Below, one piece after another: positions 10,501 through 19,090 of a DNA stretch of 64,000 nt. The notes beneath the pieces were generated by a model. It saw only the letters and a list, made by a program, of their open reading frames with translations, was not told the DNA's origin and searched no databases. This DNA comes from Bacteroidota bacterium (GTDB lineage: Bacteria; Bacteroidota; Bacteroidia; Sphingobacteriales; Sphingobacteriaceae), in assembly GCA_023450085.1 (NCBI GenBank), contig JAEXHI010000035.1:1-64000 (forward strand), read 5' to 3'. Within the stretch, counting starts at the first letter, position 1. Each line of letters begins with the position of its first letter. A program made the translations under genes and the position numbers.

Positions 10501-11584
10501 GAGCAATATTAGCCCTGCCCAAGCCTTGGCTCAAATGATGAGTACCAACTCGCCGCTACCTGATGGTGGTTTCTCCGTGGCTACCAGTAATTTTGACCTT
10601 GGGTCCTTGCCGCCCCATATTGTGAACCGTGAAATTAGCCTGAGGTTTGGTTTATGGAAAAATAGTCTTAATGCTGATGTGCGTTATTACAATCGGAGTA
10701 CTTCTGGGATTGTCAACGGCACTTTTCAAACCGATTTGTCTACTGGGTTTGAGCAAAGGCCCGTTTACAGCCGTATAAACAACAAGGGCTATGAACTTTA
10801 TGTACAGGCCAAAATTTTGGAGGGCGATGGATTTACCTGGACCAGTACGCTCAACGGAGCCTATAATAGTAGTGAAGTTAGAGATGTTATTAAGCCGATT
10901 TATGACAATAACTTGGCTTACCTTAATGCCGATAGGACGGGCTATGCCATAGGAAGCTTGTGGAGCTATAGATGGGCAGGACTTAGCAACAAGGGAAATC
11001 CGCAGATCTATGGCCCCGAAGGCGACACAAAGGTTATAGATGTTTCCAGCCTGCAACTTGATGAAAACTGGATAACATACAGCGGGCGTACTACGCCACC
11101 ATGGTCCGGAGCCTTTATACAGGAGTTTGGCTATAAAGGTTTTTATGCCAGGACTACCCTGCGTTTTGCCTTGGGCCATGTAATGCGTACCTACCGCCCT
11201 GATATGATGGCTTATCGACTAGAGAGGAGCAATTTGATTGCAAAGCGCTGGCGTAAGCCTGGTGATGAAGCCTTTACCGATATTCCTTCCATAGGTTTTG
11301 ACCCGTACTTGGACATTAGAGATTTCTTTACTAAAAATTCGAGCAACAGTATTGCCCCCGCCGATTTTTTGAGGCTTAGCGAAATCCAGTTTGGTTACGA
11401 TGTGCCAGTTAAATGGTTAAAGGGCAGGTATGTAAAAAGCCTTAACCTGGCACTTAACCTACAAAACGTGGCGCTTTGGACCCGTAATAAGTTGGGTATT
11501 GATCCAGAGGCCATTATGATCAATGGGCAACTTTTGCCACGCCAACCTTTGCGCTATGGCATAGCGCTTAATGTAGGTTTATAG
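7565..11584 (+). CDS. SusC/RagA TonB-linked outer membrane protein with STN domain (copy 2)
   Basis: Paralogue of the receptor at 685-4719, collinear along its whole 1339 residues: signal segment ending SFAQ, STN domain, carboxypeptidase-like domain (ITITGTVIDENGLPKSGV), plug with the same roughly 70-residue insertion, and barrel. The plug core (PELRGAGGFGVGNNAMLVVI) and many barrel segments are nearly unchanged, while the inserted segment and some barrel loops have diverged, as expected if ligand specificity differs. The start is the ATG aligned with copy 1; an AGGAGG 16 bp upstream is too far for ordinary Shine-Dalgarno use. It works with the SusD at 11646. No fecR or sigma gene is adjacent. 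Confidence 0.9.
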   Translation: MNNFLSKRGIRLKLNARIYLGIGLLLLLLLQSVASFAQKITLNYRNVPLEHVLKEIRKQSGYDIFFDQKLVTEQPLVIVKVTNANVEEALSTALKGLSLSYAVNGRTISIKKPDKIAGPETRQKKITITGTVIDENGLPKSGVSISANNLKSIYTDGEGKFILKDIDPLAMVRIAYTGYHTVERTALAISLMGEIPMETEAINLNTTIIQGQKIPGTAIINKVELSKRRHLTLGFVLESTIPGLVLKKQVSSSKTEIYRSDGTNPLFPAGDFTFEELSKVVAKMLLSTIGVSDPNTIKQATASFFEQGRREGKVISQTSINDSGVIPELRGAGGFGVGNNAMLVVIDGFVQNSFPADYPLNNVLSIEVIRDPAETIKWGPGASNGVIIITTNGGKSGQLQINYNSTFNFSGSPDNSASALQRANTSELLDYYLEENNRLPTGFKRPDPNTALLTPARALLEKRYRNQITATEFQSSWNLLSQLSNEAQYREQQQNIFNQTQNLNLSGGGKHHRFSLNGSYSTSRTEALGNNRRNWGINFRDQLSLLNNKLQIALQLNANLDKSVAGKVLNSKELDPYQMLYRANGSYVYDYVIGGVNENRNKQLKTTYSGLQDYGYNPLQEARGTSDLNKVHQLHSSLNVNWKLLDGLTWSTNLQYTNSNNNIEKLWAANTQYARSLYNSYYAVSQMEEIMPGFFRANPLNSPVAYMPSGDIFQRSNRRSSAENLRTGLNYNGVFGQKHALNTGFGLAYFNKLYRSTTNLPLYGYNSGTGLGTALSLPNAEQSYSNPLGLINFDRLTALMPINYQPERNFSTNASLNYTYDGRLGLQAFYNESFMPVTTMDIYSSTRNYNALASWALHKESFFKVPLVSKLKLSAGLGEIKMASLPVNLPAVRSFNANWGTSLLVTAYNPVRQNGEQIRNYDALLDMGLFKDLLQGQLNYRYNSMGVKNQLSGRLSYHISKAGYFKVPWVSNLMVEGLVSNISPAQALAQMMSTNSPLPDGGFSVATSNFDLGSLPPHIVNREISLRFGLWKNSLNADVRYYNRSTSGIVNGTFQTDLSTGFEQRPVYSRINNKGYELYVQAKILEGDGFTWTSTLNGAYNSSEVRDVIKPIYDNNLAYLNADRTGYAIGSLWSYRWAGLSNKGNPQIYGPEGDTKVIDVSSLQLDENWITYSGRTTPPWSGAFIQEFGYKGFYARTTLRFALGHVMRTYRPDMMAYRLERSNLIAKRWRKPGDEAFTDIPSIGFDPYLDIRDFFTKNSSNSIAPADFLRLSEIQFGYDVPVKWLKGRYVKSLNLALNLQNVALWTRNKLGIDPEAIMINGQLLPRQPLRYGIALNVGL

Positions 11585-11645
11585 AAAGACAATTGAATAA
11601 GAATGAGGAGATTGCCCTGAGCAAAATCCCACATAAAAAAATAAA

Positions 11646-13040
11646 ATGATGAAAAAGAATTGGATATACCTGTTGCTGATGTTGGCCATGATGTTGCCAG
11701 CCTGCAAGAAAATTTTGAACATCGATCGTGCTACCGACCCCACTCCAACGCCGGTTACTGTGGAAGATTTTGAACAGATGTTGAACTCCCCTGAAATTTG
11801 CGAGACTCCATTTTACTTGATTGATGAGGTTACCGATGATACCTACCGTGATTTGGGAAACACCAGTGGCAATTTTTATACCTGGGCTATGGATCCGTGG
11901 AGCCGTTCGGAAGATCCAATGTTCAAGAACTGCTATAAATGGATAGTGCAAATGAATTTGGTCATCAACGGCATGCCCAAGGCACTTCCAGCTGGTCAAA
12001 TGAGCGACCGCCGCGCATTGGCCATTGCCCAGGCCAAAATCAACAGGGCTTATTTTTACCTGCAATTGGTAAATATATATGGTAAGCACTATCAGGTTAG
12101 CACTGCTGGTATTGATTTGGGTGTACCTTTAATTTTACAGGTAAATAATCAGGTATCTTACCCAAGGGCTAGTGTAGCGCAGGTTTATCAGCAGATATTA
12201 ACCGATTTAAGGGAGGCTCTGGCTACTGCAGAGCTGCCAGATACAGATAAAAAAAATATCATTTACCCTGGAAAGGCTGCTGCTTTGGCCTTGCTGGCCC
12301 GCACTTATTTGTATATGGGTAATTATCCGCAAGCAGAAAAAGCCGCGGCCGATGCCCTGGCCATTAAAGATAAATTGTTGAATTACCTTGGCTACAAAGC
12401 GCCCGGCAGTAACGATGGCCGTTTGATTACACTGGTAGATCAAAAGAAAAATGATGAGGTGCTGCTATTAAGAGTAAATACTGTTATAGGTATTAGCAAT
12501 GCATCTTTTGATTATCAGAATTTGTTATATCCCAGCGCCGAGCTTTTAGCCTCATTTGATCAAACTAATGATAAACGATACATTGCTTCATTTAAACCAC
12601 AAAGTTTCTACTCTTTTGGCATTATCAACAATGATTGTTCCTATAATTATAGTATAGGAGTGCCAGAAATAATGTTGATCAAAGCAGAGTGTTTGGCTAG
12701 GGCCAATGATGCGGTTGGAGCAGTAAATTTGTTGAATACTTTGCGTGCTAAACGGATAGTGAACTATATGAGCCTGCCAACTAACATTACGGCAGAACAA
12801 GCCTTAAGTTTGGTGCTCGAAGAACGCCGACGTGAACTGATGTTTAAGGGCCTAAGGCTGTTTGATCTTAAACGACTTAACTTAGATCCCCGTTTCAGAA
12901 AGGATATCGTTAGACGGGATCAGAATGGAAAGGCTTTAGTTACACTTCCTGCTGGAAGCCCTAATTATTTGATTCCCTTTACCAAGGCTACACTTAATGC
13001 TAATCCATCGCTGGTGCAAAATCCTAGGGTTCAGCTTTAA
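11646..13040 (+). CDS. SusD/RagB-family nutrient-binding lipoprotein (copy 2)
   Basis: Lipoprotein of 464 residues, paralogue of the one at 4792 and partner of the upstream SusC, 61 bp away. The type II signal peptide ends LPAC with Cys20 if the first of two adjacent ATG codons is used; the second (11649) is equally plausible. It has the SusD helical fold, with a strongly conserved C-terminal third. Bases 12788-12899 match copy 1 with one mismatch, which looks like recent gene conversion. It is followed directly by a strong terminator, so unit 2 ends here. Confidence 0.9.
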   Translation: MMKKNWIYLLLMLAMMLPACKKILNIDRATDPTPTPVTVEDFEQMLNSPEICETPFYLIDEVTDDTYRDLGNTSGNFYTWAMDPWSRSEDPMFKNCYKWIVQMNLVINGMPKALPAGQMSDRRALAIAQAKINRAYFYLQLVNIYGKHYQVSTAGIDLGVPLILQVNNQVSYPRASVAQVYQQILTDLREALATAELPDTDKKNIIYPGKAAALALLARTYLYMGNYPQAEKAAADALAIKDKLLNYLGYKAPGSNDGRLITLVDQKKNDEVLLLRVNTVIGISNASFDYQNLLYPSAELLASFDQTNDKRYIASFKPQSFYSFGIINNDCSYNYSIGVPEIMLIKAECLARANDAVGAVNLLNTLRAKRIVNYMSLPTNITAEQALSLVLEERRRELMFKGLRLFDLKRLNLDPRFRKDIVRRDQNGKALVTLPAGSPNYLIPFTKATLNANPSLVQNPRVQL

Positions 13041-13066
13041 TAAGTATTTTGATATTTTGTAGGCTT

Positions 13067-13107
13067 AAACGAGGTCATGCTTATTAAAGGCATGACCTCG
13101 TTTTTTT
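13067..13107 (+). terminator. Rho-independent terminator after susD copy 2
   Basis: A perfect 14-bp stem, AAACGAGGTCATGC (13067-13080) with GCATGACCTCGTTT (13090-13103), has a 9-base loop and a run of T. Relative to the copy-1 terminator a C-G pair has become T-A, so both sides changed together. Confidence 0.92.
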
Positions 13108-13737
13108 AATGTTCATTGATTCACTTGTTCATTAGTTTATTCGCCATTTCGACCCCGAACCTTCGGGAGAAATCTAGGAATTGGTTCACTTGTTCATTAG
13201 TTTATTCCGTTCCTACATCGTCACCTCGAACGCAGAGAAAAATCTAGCAACGTGTATTGAGCTCATAAATCTTGAGATTTAACTTCGTTGATTTTCCAAT
13301 TTACTCCTACATCGTAATGTTTCAATCCTTCGGAAGCGAAATCATGGGTTAGAAAAGAAATATGCATCACGACTAACTCCTAATCCCTAACCACTAATTC
13401 CTAATAATCAACCTCCAAATATTTACCTTCTTTGATTTTCAATTTACTTCGTAGCTGCTTCGCGGTCTTTCTGCGTTCGAAATGATGTGGTTAACATAGG
13501 AATTAGCTACACGTCTTGTACTGCTGTTCCTACATCGTCATTAAAATCCAAAACTAGCATTCCAAAAAAGTCGGAATTAGCCCTTGATTAAGATTTTTTT
13601 GGGATAAAATGTTTATTAAATTGAAATTTTTCTTTCTGATAATCAGTGTTTTGTGTTATTTTTTAAAAAAAATCCTAAAATTTTTGAGAGGGTCGTCCTA
13701 GTAAACTGTCTTTACATCAAACTACCAAAAAATAGTA
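13108..13737 (+). promoter_or_regulatory. Repeat-rich leader with ECF-like promoter before fecR
   Basis: The stretch holds two TTCACTTGTTCATTAG repeats split by a partial GTCATTTCGA element (13142-13178), a second partial element (from about 13219) and the right end of a third (to about 13485). From 13426 on it duplicates 95-389. The ECF-like promoter is GAGGGT at 13688-13693 and GTCTTTA at 13708-13714, only 24 bp before the fecR ATG, which is a sensible spacing. This makes it the best-placed of the three promoter copies. Confidence 0.5.
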
Positions 13738-14868
13738 ATGAAAAACAGTGTATATATGGATTTGATGGCCAAGTATAACCGAGGCGAAACTAATGCAGAA
13801 GAAACTGCGCTGGTAGAGAGCTGGTACCTGCATGAAATCATCAAATCGCCTGCTGCTTCTATACCGTTGGATTATGAAAAGAAACAGCAAAAAATGTTTT
13901 CTAAAATCCGCAGACAAATAGATACCCGTAAAATGATATGGCGCCTTTGGCCTAGAGCGGTGGCAGCAGTATTGTTATTAGGGGTAGGTTTTGCGCTAAG
14001 ATGGCAGGTGAAAAAAGCTGAACTAATAAATGAGCCAGCCTTTGTGATTAAAAATGACGTAGCACCAGGGACCAACTCGGCCACCTTAATTTTAGAAAAT
14101 GGCCAAAAGGTTACGCTTGTTAATAGTAGTGAAAAGCAAACTATCAAAGATGCAATGGCTAATGTAGACATTGAAAATGGATTGTTGAATTACGAAGCGA
14201 GCAAAGTAAAAAGTGGCGAACATACTTTGGTCACCGCAAGTGGTCAAAATTATCGATTAAAACTACCTGATGGGACCTTGGTTTGGCTAAACGCCGCTTC
14301 ATCTATCAAGTATCCGGCCTCATTTGCCTCGGCGGACGAACGTAAGGTGCAACTGGTTGGTGAAGCTTATTTTGAAGTAGCAAAAGACAAGAAGCATCCT
14401 TTTGTTGTAGAGACCAATTTGCAGCGCATAGAGGTATTGGGTACTCATTTTAACATTAGTAGTTATGCTGGTGCACCAGTGAAGACCACCTTGGTAGAAG
14501 GGTTGGTAAAGATATTTGATAAAGGAACACAACTTTCCAAAGAATTGGAAGTGGGAGAACAGGGAATATCAAGTAAAAAAGGATTGGAAACAATATTGGT
14601 AGATACAGATATGCAAACTGCTTGGAAAGATGGTGATTTTACCTTTCAGGGAGATGATTTTAGAAGTGCACTACTTAAAATATCGCGATGGTATAATGTC
14701 GATATCTTTTTTGAGGACGATTTGTCTGATGCGATGCTGCCTGGTGGTTGGATTTCTAAAAACAGCAAGCTCTCAGAAGTACTTAAGCTTATGGCAAGTA
14801 CCGCAGAATTACGTTTTAAAATTGAAGGAAGGAGGGTAACAATTGGAAAAAAAATAATGCATACATAA
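13738..14868 (+). CDS. FecR-family anti-sigma factor
   Basis: Inner-membrane anti-sigma regulator of 376 residues. A cytoplasmic N-terminal region (1-69) would bind an ECF sigma factor, and a single membrane helix spans about 70-89. The periplasmic FecR domain lies at about 155-250 (LKLPDGTLVWLNAASS, GEAYFEVAKD, GTHFNISSY), followed by a DUF4974 domain at about 297-365 that meets the STN domain of a TonB receptor. In Bacteroidota this gene usually sits between an ECF sigma gene and a susC; here neither is adjacent. The only STN receptors in view are the two SusC copies upstream, which share its promoter motif, so it may serve both. The sigma factor must be elsewhere. Confidence 0.92.
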   Translation: MKNSVYMDLMAKYNRGETNAEETALVESWYLHEIIKSPAASIPLDYEKKQQKMFSKIRRQIDTRKMIWRLWPRAVAAVLLLGVGFALRWQVKKAELINEPAFVIKNDVAPGTNSATLILENGQKVTLVNSSEKQTIKDAMANVDIENGLLNYEASKVKSGEHTLVTASGQNYRLKLPDGTLVWLNAASSIKYPASFASADERKVQLVGEAYFEVAKDKKHPFVVETNLQRIEVLGTHFNISSYAGAPVKTTLVEGLVKIFDKGTQLSKELEVGEQGISSKKGLETILVDTDMQTAWKDGDFTFQGDDFRSALLKISRWYNVDIFFEDDLSDAMLPGGWISKNSKLSEVLKLMASTAELRFKIEGRRVTIGKKIMHT

Positions 14869-15053
14869 ATGACTCTACTGAAACCTATTTAATGAAAACA
14901 AAAATCGCATTTCCCGCAGTATTCATCACGCTGTGGGTAGGCATGAAAATTAAACTAACCTATGTTTTCTTGCAGCTAGCTAGGCATTTTATCAATGTCA
15001 TGTATTCTGGGTTTGGGTAGAAATTAACAAAACCTATATAAAAACTAACTGAG

Positions 15054-15797
15054 ATGTTAAAAAGTACAATCAAATATGGACTAGTGTTCATTGTGGCTCT
15101 TCTTGGAGCCCAAGGGGTTTCGGCTCAACAAAAAATTACAGAGGGAACCCTAACCATTACTTATGCCGTGGATTCCTTTATGATGAGCAAAAAGCAAGCA
15201 TATGATGATGTTAAAATTTTTTTTAAAGACAATTATCTGAAAATTAACGGTAGTTATGGGGCCTTGAACAAGTCAAACGAAACGTGTACGATCTATCAAC
15301 TTGGACAGCCTGATATACTTTTCCTTACAGAAACCTCAGGGATAAAACTTGCCTTTAAATTGTTGGAAAGTGATTATCGAAGTTTATTAAATGTATCGTC
15401 ATTTGGGCAAAAAAAGAAAGCTGATAGAATGGAGTTGTTGAATGCTTCTTTAGTCGATTTTCAGCCAACAGGCCAAAAGGAGCAAATCAATGGCTATGAA
15501 TGCGAGAAATATAAAGCTGATATGCCAAATGGTGAACATTTAATGATTTGGACAACAGAAGATATCGTATTGCCTTTCAGTTTTTTGAATTACGAAATAG
15601 GCTCCTTAGGCGAATTACTTAAGGGAAAGAAAATAAAGGGCACTTTATTGCGCTTACAATACGCTAATAAGCTTGAGGCCACATTAAAGCTTGATATGCA
15701 AAAAGTACCACAGATTAGTATGGAAATACCGGAAGGTTACAAACTTTATGATCTAGGTCAGATCATGAAAGGAATAACTAAACCAAAAAACAAATGA
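15054..15797 (+). CDS. Secreted protein, possibly DUF4412-like
   Basis: Exported protein of 247 residues with a clear signal peptide ending near VSAQQ. After cleavage the chain starts with a beta-rich segment (EGTLTITYAVDS), continues with alternating strands including NGYECEKYKADMPNGE, and ends in a short basic tail. That layout resembles small periplasmic DUF4412 or GLPGLI-type proteins of Bacteroidota, but I cannot confirm a family. It lies 185 bp after fecR and 139 bp before a zinc metalloprotease on the same strand, so co-expression with either is plausible. No catalytic motif is visible. Confidence 0.7.
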   Translation: MLKSTIKYGLVFIVALLGAQGVSAQQKITEGTLTITYAVDSFMMSKKQAYDDVKIFFKDNYLKINGSYGALNKSNETCTIYQLGQPDILFLTETSGIKLAFKLLESDYRSLLNVSSFGQKKKADRMELLNASLVDFQPTGQKEQINGYECEKYKADMPNGEHLMIWTTEDIVLPFSFLNYEIGSLGELLKGKKIKGTLLRLQYANKLEATLKLDMQKVPQISMEIPEGYKLYDLGQIMKGITKPKNK

Positions 15798-15936
15798 TTT
15801 GCTTGTCGTTGAAGAAAAGCTTAATGATATTCTTCTAGCCCCGCTGTCCTAAATTTTAACAAATTTTTTAAAACAAGGTAGTTAGGCTTTATGAATACTT
15901 AAAACAATTTATAATTTATTTTAAAACACAGAACTG

Positions 15937-18558
15937 ATGAAGAAAATTACATTTTTAATTTTAACCCTACTGGTGGCCTGGCATAGTGTACAGGCTCGTC
16001 AGAAAGAGAAGGAAAAAGATAAAAAAACTGCCGAAGTGAAGCTTCCAGCAGGGTTGTCTAGCAATCTTGATTCCTTATTAAAAAACAAGGATAAGCCCGT
16101 TGCCTACGATAAAATAGTGACCAAAGATGCCGTAGTTAAAAAGGGGTTGTTGAACTTGATTTTTTCTGAAAACAAGTATTATTTGGAGATTCCCGAGAAG
16201 GCCTTGGGCAAAGAGATTTTAGTAGTTAATAGGCTTTCCAAAGCAGCTACAGGTATTGAGCCTCTTTATGCTGGTGATCAAATCAATGAACTTGTAGTTA
16301 GTTTTAGCCTGAGCAAAGACAAAAAGAATGTTTATGTTTCTAAAAAGGAGTATAGTGTAAGAGCGTTGAAACCTAGTGATGAGATGTACGAAAATGTGAA
16401 GCGTTCTAATGTTGAGCCAATTAGTTATGCTTGGCCAGTTAAAACCATTTCGTCAGATAGCGCTAGGGTAGTGGAGATTACCTCCCTGTTGGAAACAGAT
16501 GAGGATTTGTTCGGCTTTGATGCACCACTAAAATCAAAGCTGAAAAAAATAGGAATGCCTGTATTTGGCACCGCCTTTGTAACCAGTTGGAACGCTTTTC
16601 CCAACAATGTCTCTTTCCGAGTTTCTAGAACTTATGGAGCAGGAGGCGGTGGTGGTATGATGTCAAGCATACCAGGGTTGCCTGGTGCAGCATCAACCCC
16701 TAGTGGTTTAAAGTATACCATGGAGCTTAATAGCAGTTGGGTTTTACTGCCTGAAAAACAAATGCGTATGCGAGATTTGGATACCCGCGTAGGTTACTTT
16801 TGGGGAGAATTCAATGATTTCAGCGCAAACCCACATGGAGTAAAGCTAAAAACCTTTGCTACCCGCTGGCGTATAGAACCAAAGCCGGAAGATGTACAGC
16901 GTTATTTAGCAGGGGAATTGGTAGAACCTGTTAAACCTATTGTTTTTTACATTGATCCTACCACTCCTGAAAAATGGATTCCTTATTTAATGAAAGGCGT
17001 GAACGATTGGCAAAGGTCTTTTGAAAAGGCTGGGTTTAAAAATGCTATTATGGCCAAACGAGCACCTACCAAGGAGGAAGACCCAGAATGGTCATTGGAA
17101 GATGCGCGTTATTCGGCCATTGTGTATAAGCCTTCTGATATTCCCAATGCCAGTGGACCACATGTAGGCGATCCTCGAACTGGCGAAATCCTTGAATCAC
17201 ATATCAATTGGTACCATAATGTGATGTTTATTTTAGAAAATTGGTTTTTGTCACAAACTGGTGCCGTAGATCCACGCGGCCGTAAATACGAAATTGATGA
17301 CGATTTAATGGGCGAATTGATTCGTTTTGTATCCTCGCACGAAGTTGGACACACCTTAGGGTTACGCCATAACTTTATAGCCTCCAATGCTACCCCAGTA
17401 GAAATGCTGCGTAATAAAGCTTGGGTAGAAAAAAATGGACATACTTCTTCTATTATGGATTATGCCCGCTTCAATTATGTTGCCCAGCCCGAAGATAATA
17501 TTGGCCCTGCAGGTTTGTACCCTCGAGTAAATGATTATGATGATTGGGCTATCAATTGGGGCTATCGTTGGTTTGGGAATTTAAGCGAAGAACAGGAAAA
17601 AACAAAGATAAATCAAATGACCATTGAGGCTATTAAAAATCCTCGATTACGTTGGTTGGCTGGCGTAGAGTATCCAGGAATTCCTGATCCAAGAGCACAA
17701 ACGGAAGATTTGGGAGATAATCAGATGAAAGCGAATGCCTATGGGATAAAGAACCTTCAATATGTAGCAGCACATTTGTCTGAGTGGAAAGTAAAGGAAG
17801 GCGAAGACTATGATAAATTGTTTAAATCATATCTTAATGGAATCGTGACCCAATATTTTAGTTATATGAACCATGCTGCTACCTACATAGGTGGGGTTTA
17901 CGGTGATGATAATACGGCTGCTGATGGTGCACCTAATAATTATAAACCTGCACCAGTGGCTTTACAAAAAGAAGCGTTGGCCTTTTTAGATCGTTGGATT
18001 TTGCACAGTCAAGATTGGTTGTTTAACAATGAAAGTATATTGGGCAAATTTGATAACCCTGCCTTTAAATCACTAGGAACTTTATTGGCTGAAAAACTTA
18101 GAGAGATATTTATGGATAAACTTGTTGATATAGGCAAGCTTGCTAAAATGCAAGTGATGAATATTCGTTTTGGACAAAAAAGCTACCAGTTAGCAGATTA
18201 TCTTAAGGATCTACAAAATACCATCTGGTCGGATTTACAGGGTGGTGGTAAGATAGATTCATACCGACAAGCTGTGCAAAATATCTATTTGAAGAGGATG
18301 TCCACTTTGGTGAAGGCCAAAGCCCCTGGTTTGATTGATCAATTAAAAGAAGTGCCAATGGCTAAACAGCTAATTGGACAAATGGGGTTAGATTCATCAG
18401 GAGCGGATGCTGCGAAAGCTTTGTCTATAATTAATCTTGAGCAGTTGAGAAATCAAATCAGCACCGCTTTAAAAAGTGGAAAATTTACGGATACTTTAAC
18501 CAAGGCGCATTTAAATATGGCCATGAGGGAAATTAACGGAATATTGAATGCTAAATAA
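15937..18558 (+). CDS. Secreted zinc-dependent metalloprotease (DUF5117/DUF4953 type)
   Basis: Large exported protease of 873 residues with a signal peptide (to about residue 20, VQARQ). The zinc site HEVGHTLGLRH begins at His468, with His468, His472 and His478 as ligands and Glu469 as the base: the extended HExxHxxGxxH metzincin-like motif. A methionine-turn candidate SIMDYARF follows about 34 residues later. The N-terminal 90-390 region matches the layout of DUF5118/DUF5117 domains found in Bacteroidota proteases that travel with SusCD systems. A role in breaking down extracellular or periplasmic protein is inferred. It is followed 90 bp later by a small lipoprotein gene. Confidence 0.88.
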   Translation: MKKITFLILTLLVAWHSVQARQKEKEKDKKTAEVKLPAGLSSNLDSLLKNKDKPVAYDKIVTKDAVVKKGLLNLIFSENKYYLEIPEKALGKEILVVNRLSKAATGIEPLYAGDQINELVVSFSLSKDKKNVYVSKKEYSVRALKPSDEMYENVKRSNVEPISYAWPVKTISSDSARVVEITSLLETDEDLFGFDAPLKSKLKKIGMPVFGTAFVTSWNAFPNNVSFRVSRTYGAGGGGGMMSSIPGLPGAASTPSGLKYTMELNSSWVLLPEKQMRMRDLDTRVGYFWGEFNDFSANPHGVKLKTFATRWRIEPKPEDVQRYLAGELVEPVKPIVFYIDPTTPEKWIPYLMKGVNDWQRSFEKAGFKNAIMAKRAPTKEEDPEWSLEDARYSAIVYKPSDIPNASGPHVGDPRTGEILESHINWYHNVMFILENWFLSQTGAVDPRGRKYEIDDDLMGELIRFVSSHEVGHTLGLRHNFIASNATPVEMLRNKAWVEKNGHTSSIMDYARFNYVAQPEDNIGPAGLYPRVNDYDDWAINWGYRWFGNLSEEQEKTKINQMTIEAIKNPRLRWLAGVEYPGIPDPRAQTEDLGDNQMKANAYGIKNLQYVAAHLSEWKVKEGEDYDKLFKSYLNGIVTQYFSYMNHAATYIGGVYGDDNTAADGAPNNYKPAPVALQKEALAFLDRWILHSQDWLFNNESILGKFDNPAFKSLGTLLAEKLREIFMDKLVDIGKLAKMQVMNIRFGQKSYQLADYLKDLQNTIWSDLQGGGKIDSYRQAVQNIYLKRMSTLVKAKAPGLIDQLKEVPMAKQLIGQMGLDSSGADAAKALSIINLEQLRNQISTALKSGKFTDTLTKAHLNMAMREINGILNAK

Positions 18559-18573
18559 TGTTGTGTCATACAA

Positions 18574-18609
18574 GAGAGGATACGAAACATACGTGGATTT
18601 TATCCTCTC
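18574..18609 (+). terminator. Hairpin after metalloprotease gene
   Basis: GAGAGGATA (18574-18582) pairs with TATCCTCTC (18601-18609). There is no clean T run after it, so it may be only a weak or processed terminator. Confidence 0.35.
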
Positions 18610-18648
18610 TACATTCCTTTACTGATTAAAATAAAAAAAATAGAGAAT

Positions 18649-19080
18649 ATGAAAAAATCAATTTTATTAGGTATTGGCTTGGCGATGATGACGCTAGCCT
18701 TATCGTCGTGTGGTGGTTTCGGAGGCTTGCGTCTTGCTGAAGATAATGATGGTACTGAATTGACGAATGCTATTGAGAAAAAAGATCTTTCTGCGATGAT
18801 TTCGCTTAACCCTGCGTTTGAACAGGCATATCATTTGTATGCGAACGGTCCTGAGAAAAAAGAAAAGGTATTGGCTTTTGCAGTTGATATGCTGGGTAAT
18901 ATGGAAAAAAGAGAACCTGGTAGCAATATGCAACTGTATGTTATGTTGACCAGTAAGAACAATAAGCAGGTGAACTTGGCTTTAGAAACGGCAATGAAAA
19001 AGTTTGATAGCGAAGTATTTGCCTATGCAGGCACATTAGATCTTGAAAAAGTGTTTCAAAAAATATTTACGGACTATTAA
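18649..19080 (+). CDS. Small lipoprotein of unknown function
   Basis: A 143-residue protein with a type II signal peptide (LALSSCGG, Cys near residue 21) and a mostly helical, lysine- and glutamate-rich body. No family is recognised. It follows the metalloprotease on the same strand and precedes another small exported protein with only 10 bp between stop and start, so the two last genes form a pair. Confidence 0.75.
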   Translation: MKKSILLGIGLAMMTLALSSCGGFGGLRLAEDNDGTELTNAIEKKDLSAMISLNPAFEQAYHLYANGPEKKEKVLAFAVDMLGNMEKREPGSNMQLYVMLTSKNNKQVNLALETAMKKFDSEVFAYAGTLDLEKVFQKIFTDY

Positions 19081-19090
19081 ATTGTTTGCT

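Noticed and set aside
10652..11179. 175-codon open frame on the minus strand inside susC copy 2
   Set aside because: It is fully antisense to a well-conserved SusC barrel region, has no recognisable domain, and the paralogous position in copy 1 gives a different, broken frame.
11568..12089. 173-codon minus-strand frame over the start of susD copy 2
   Set aside because: Antisense to a clear lipoprotein gene; the composition is that of a frame shadow and there is no start context or family.
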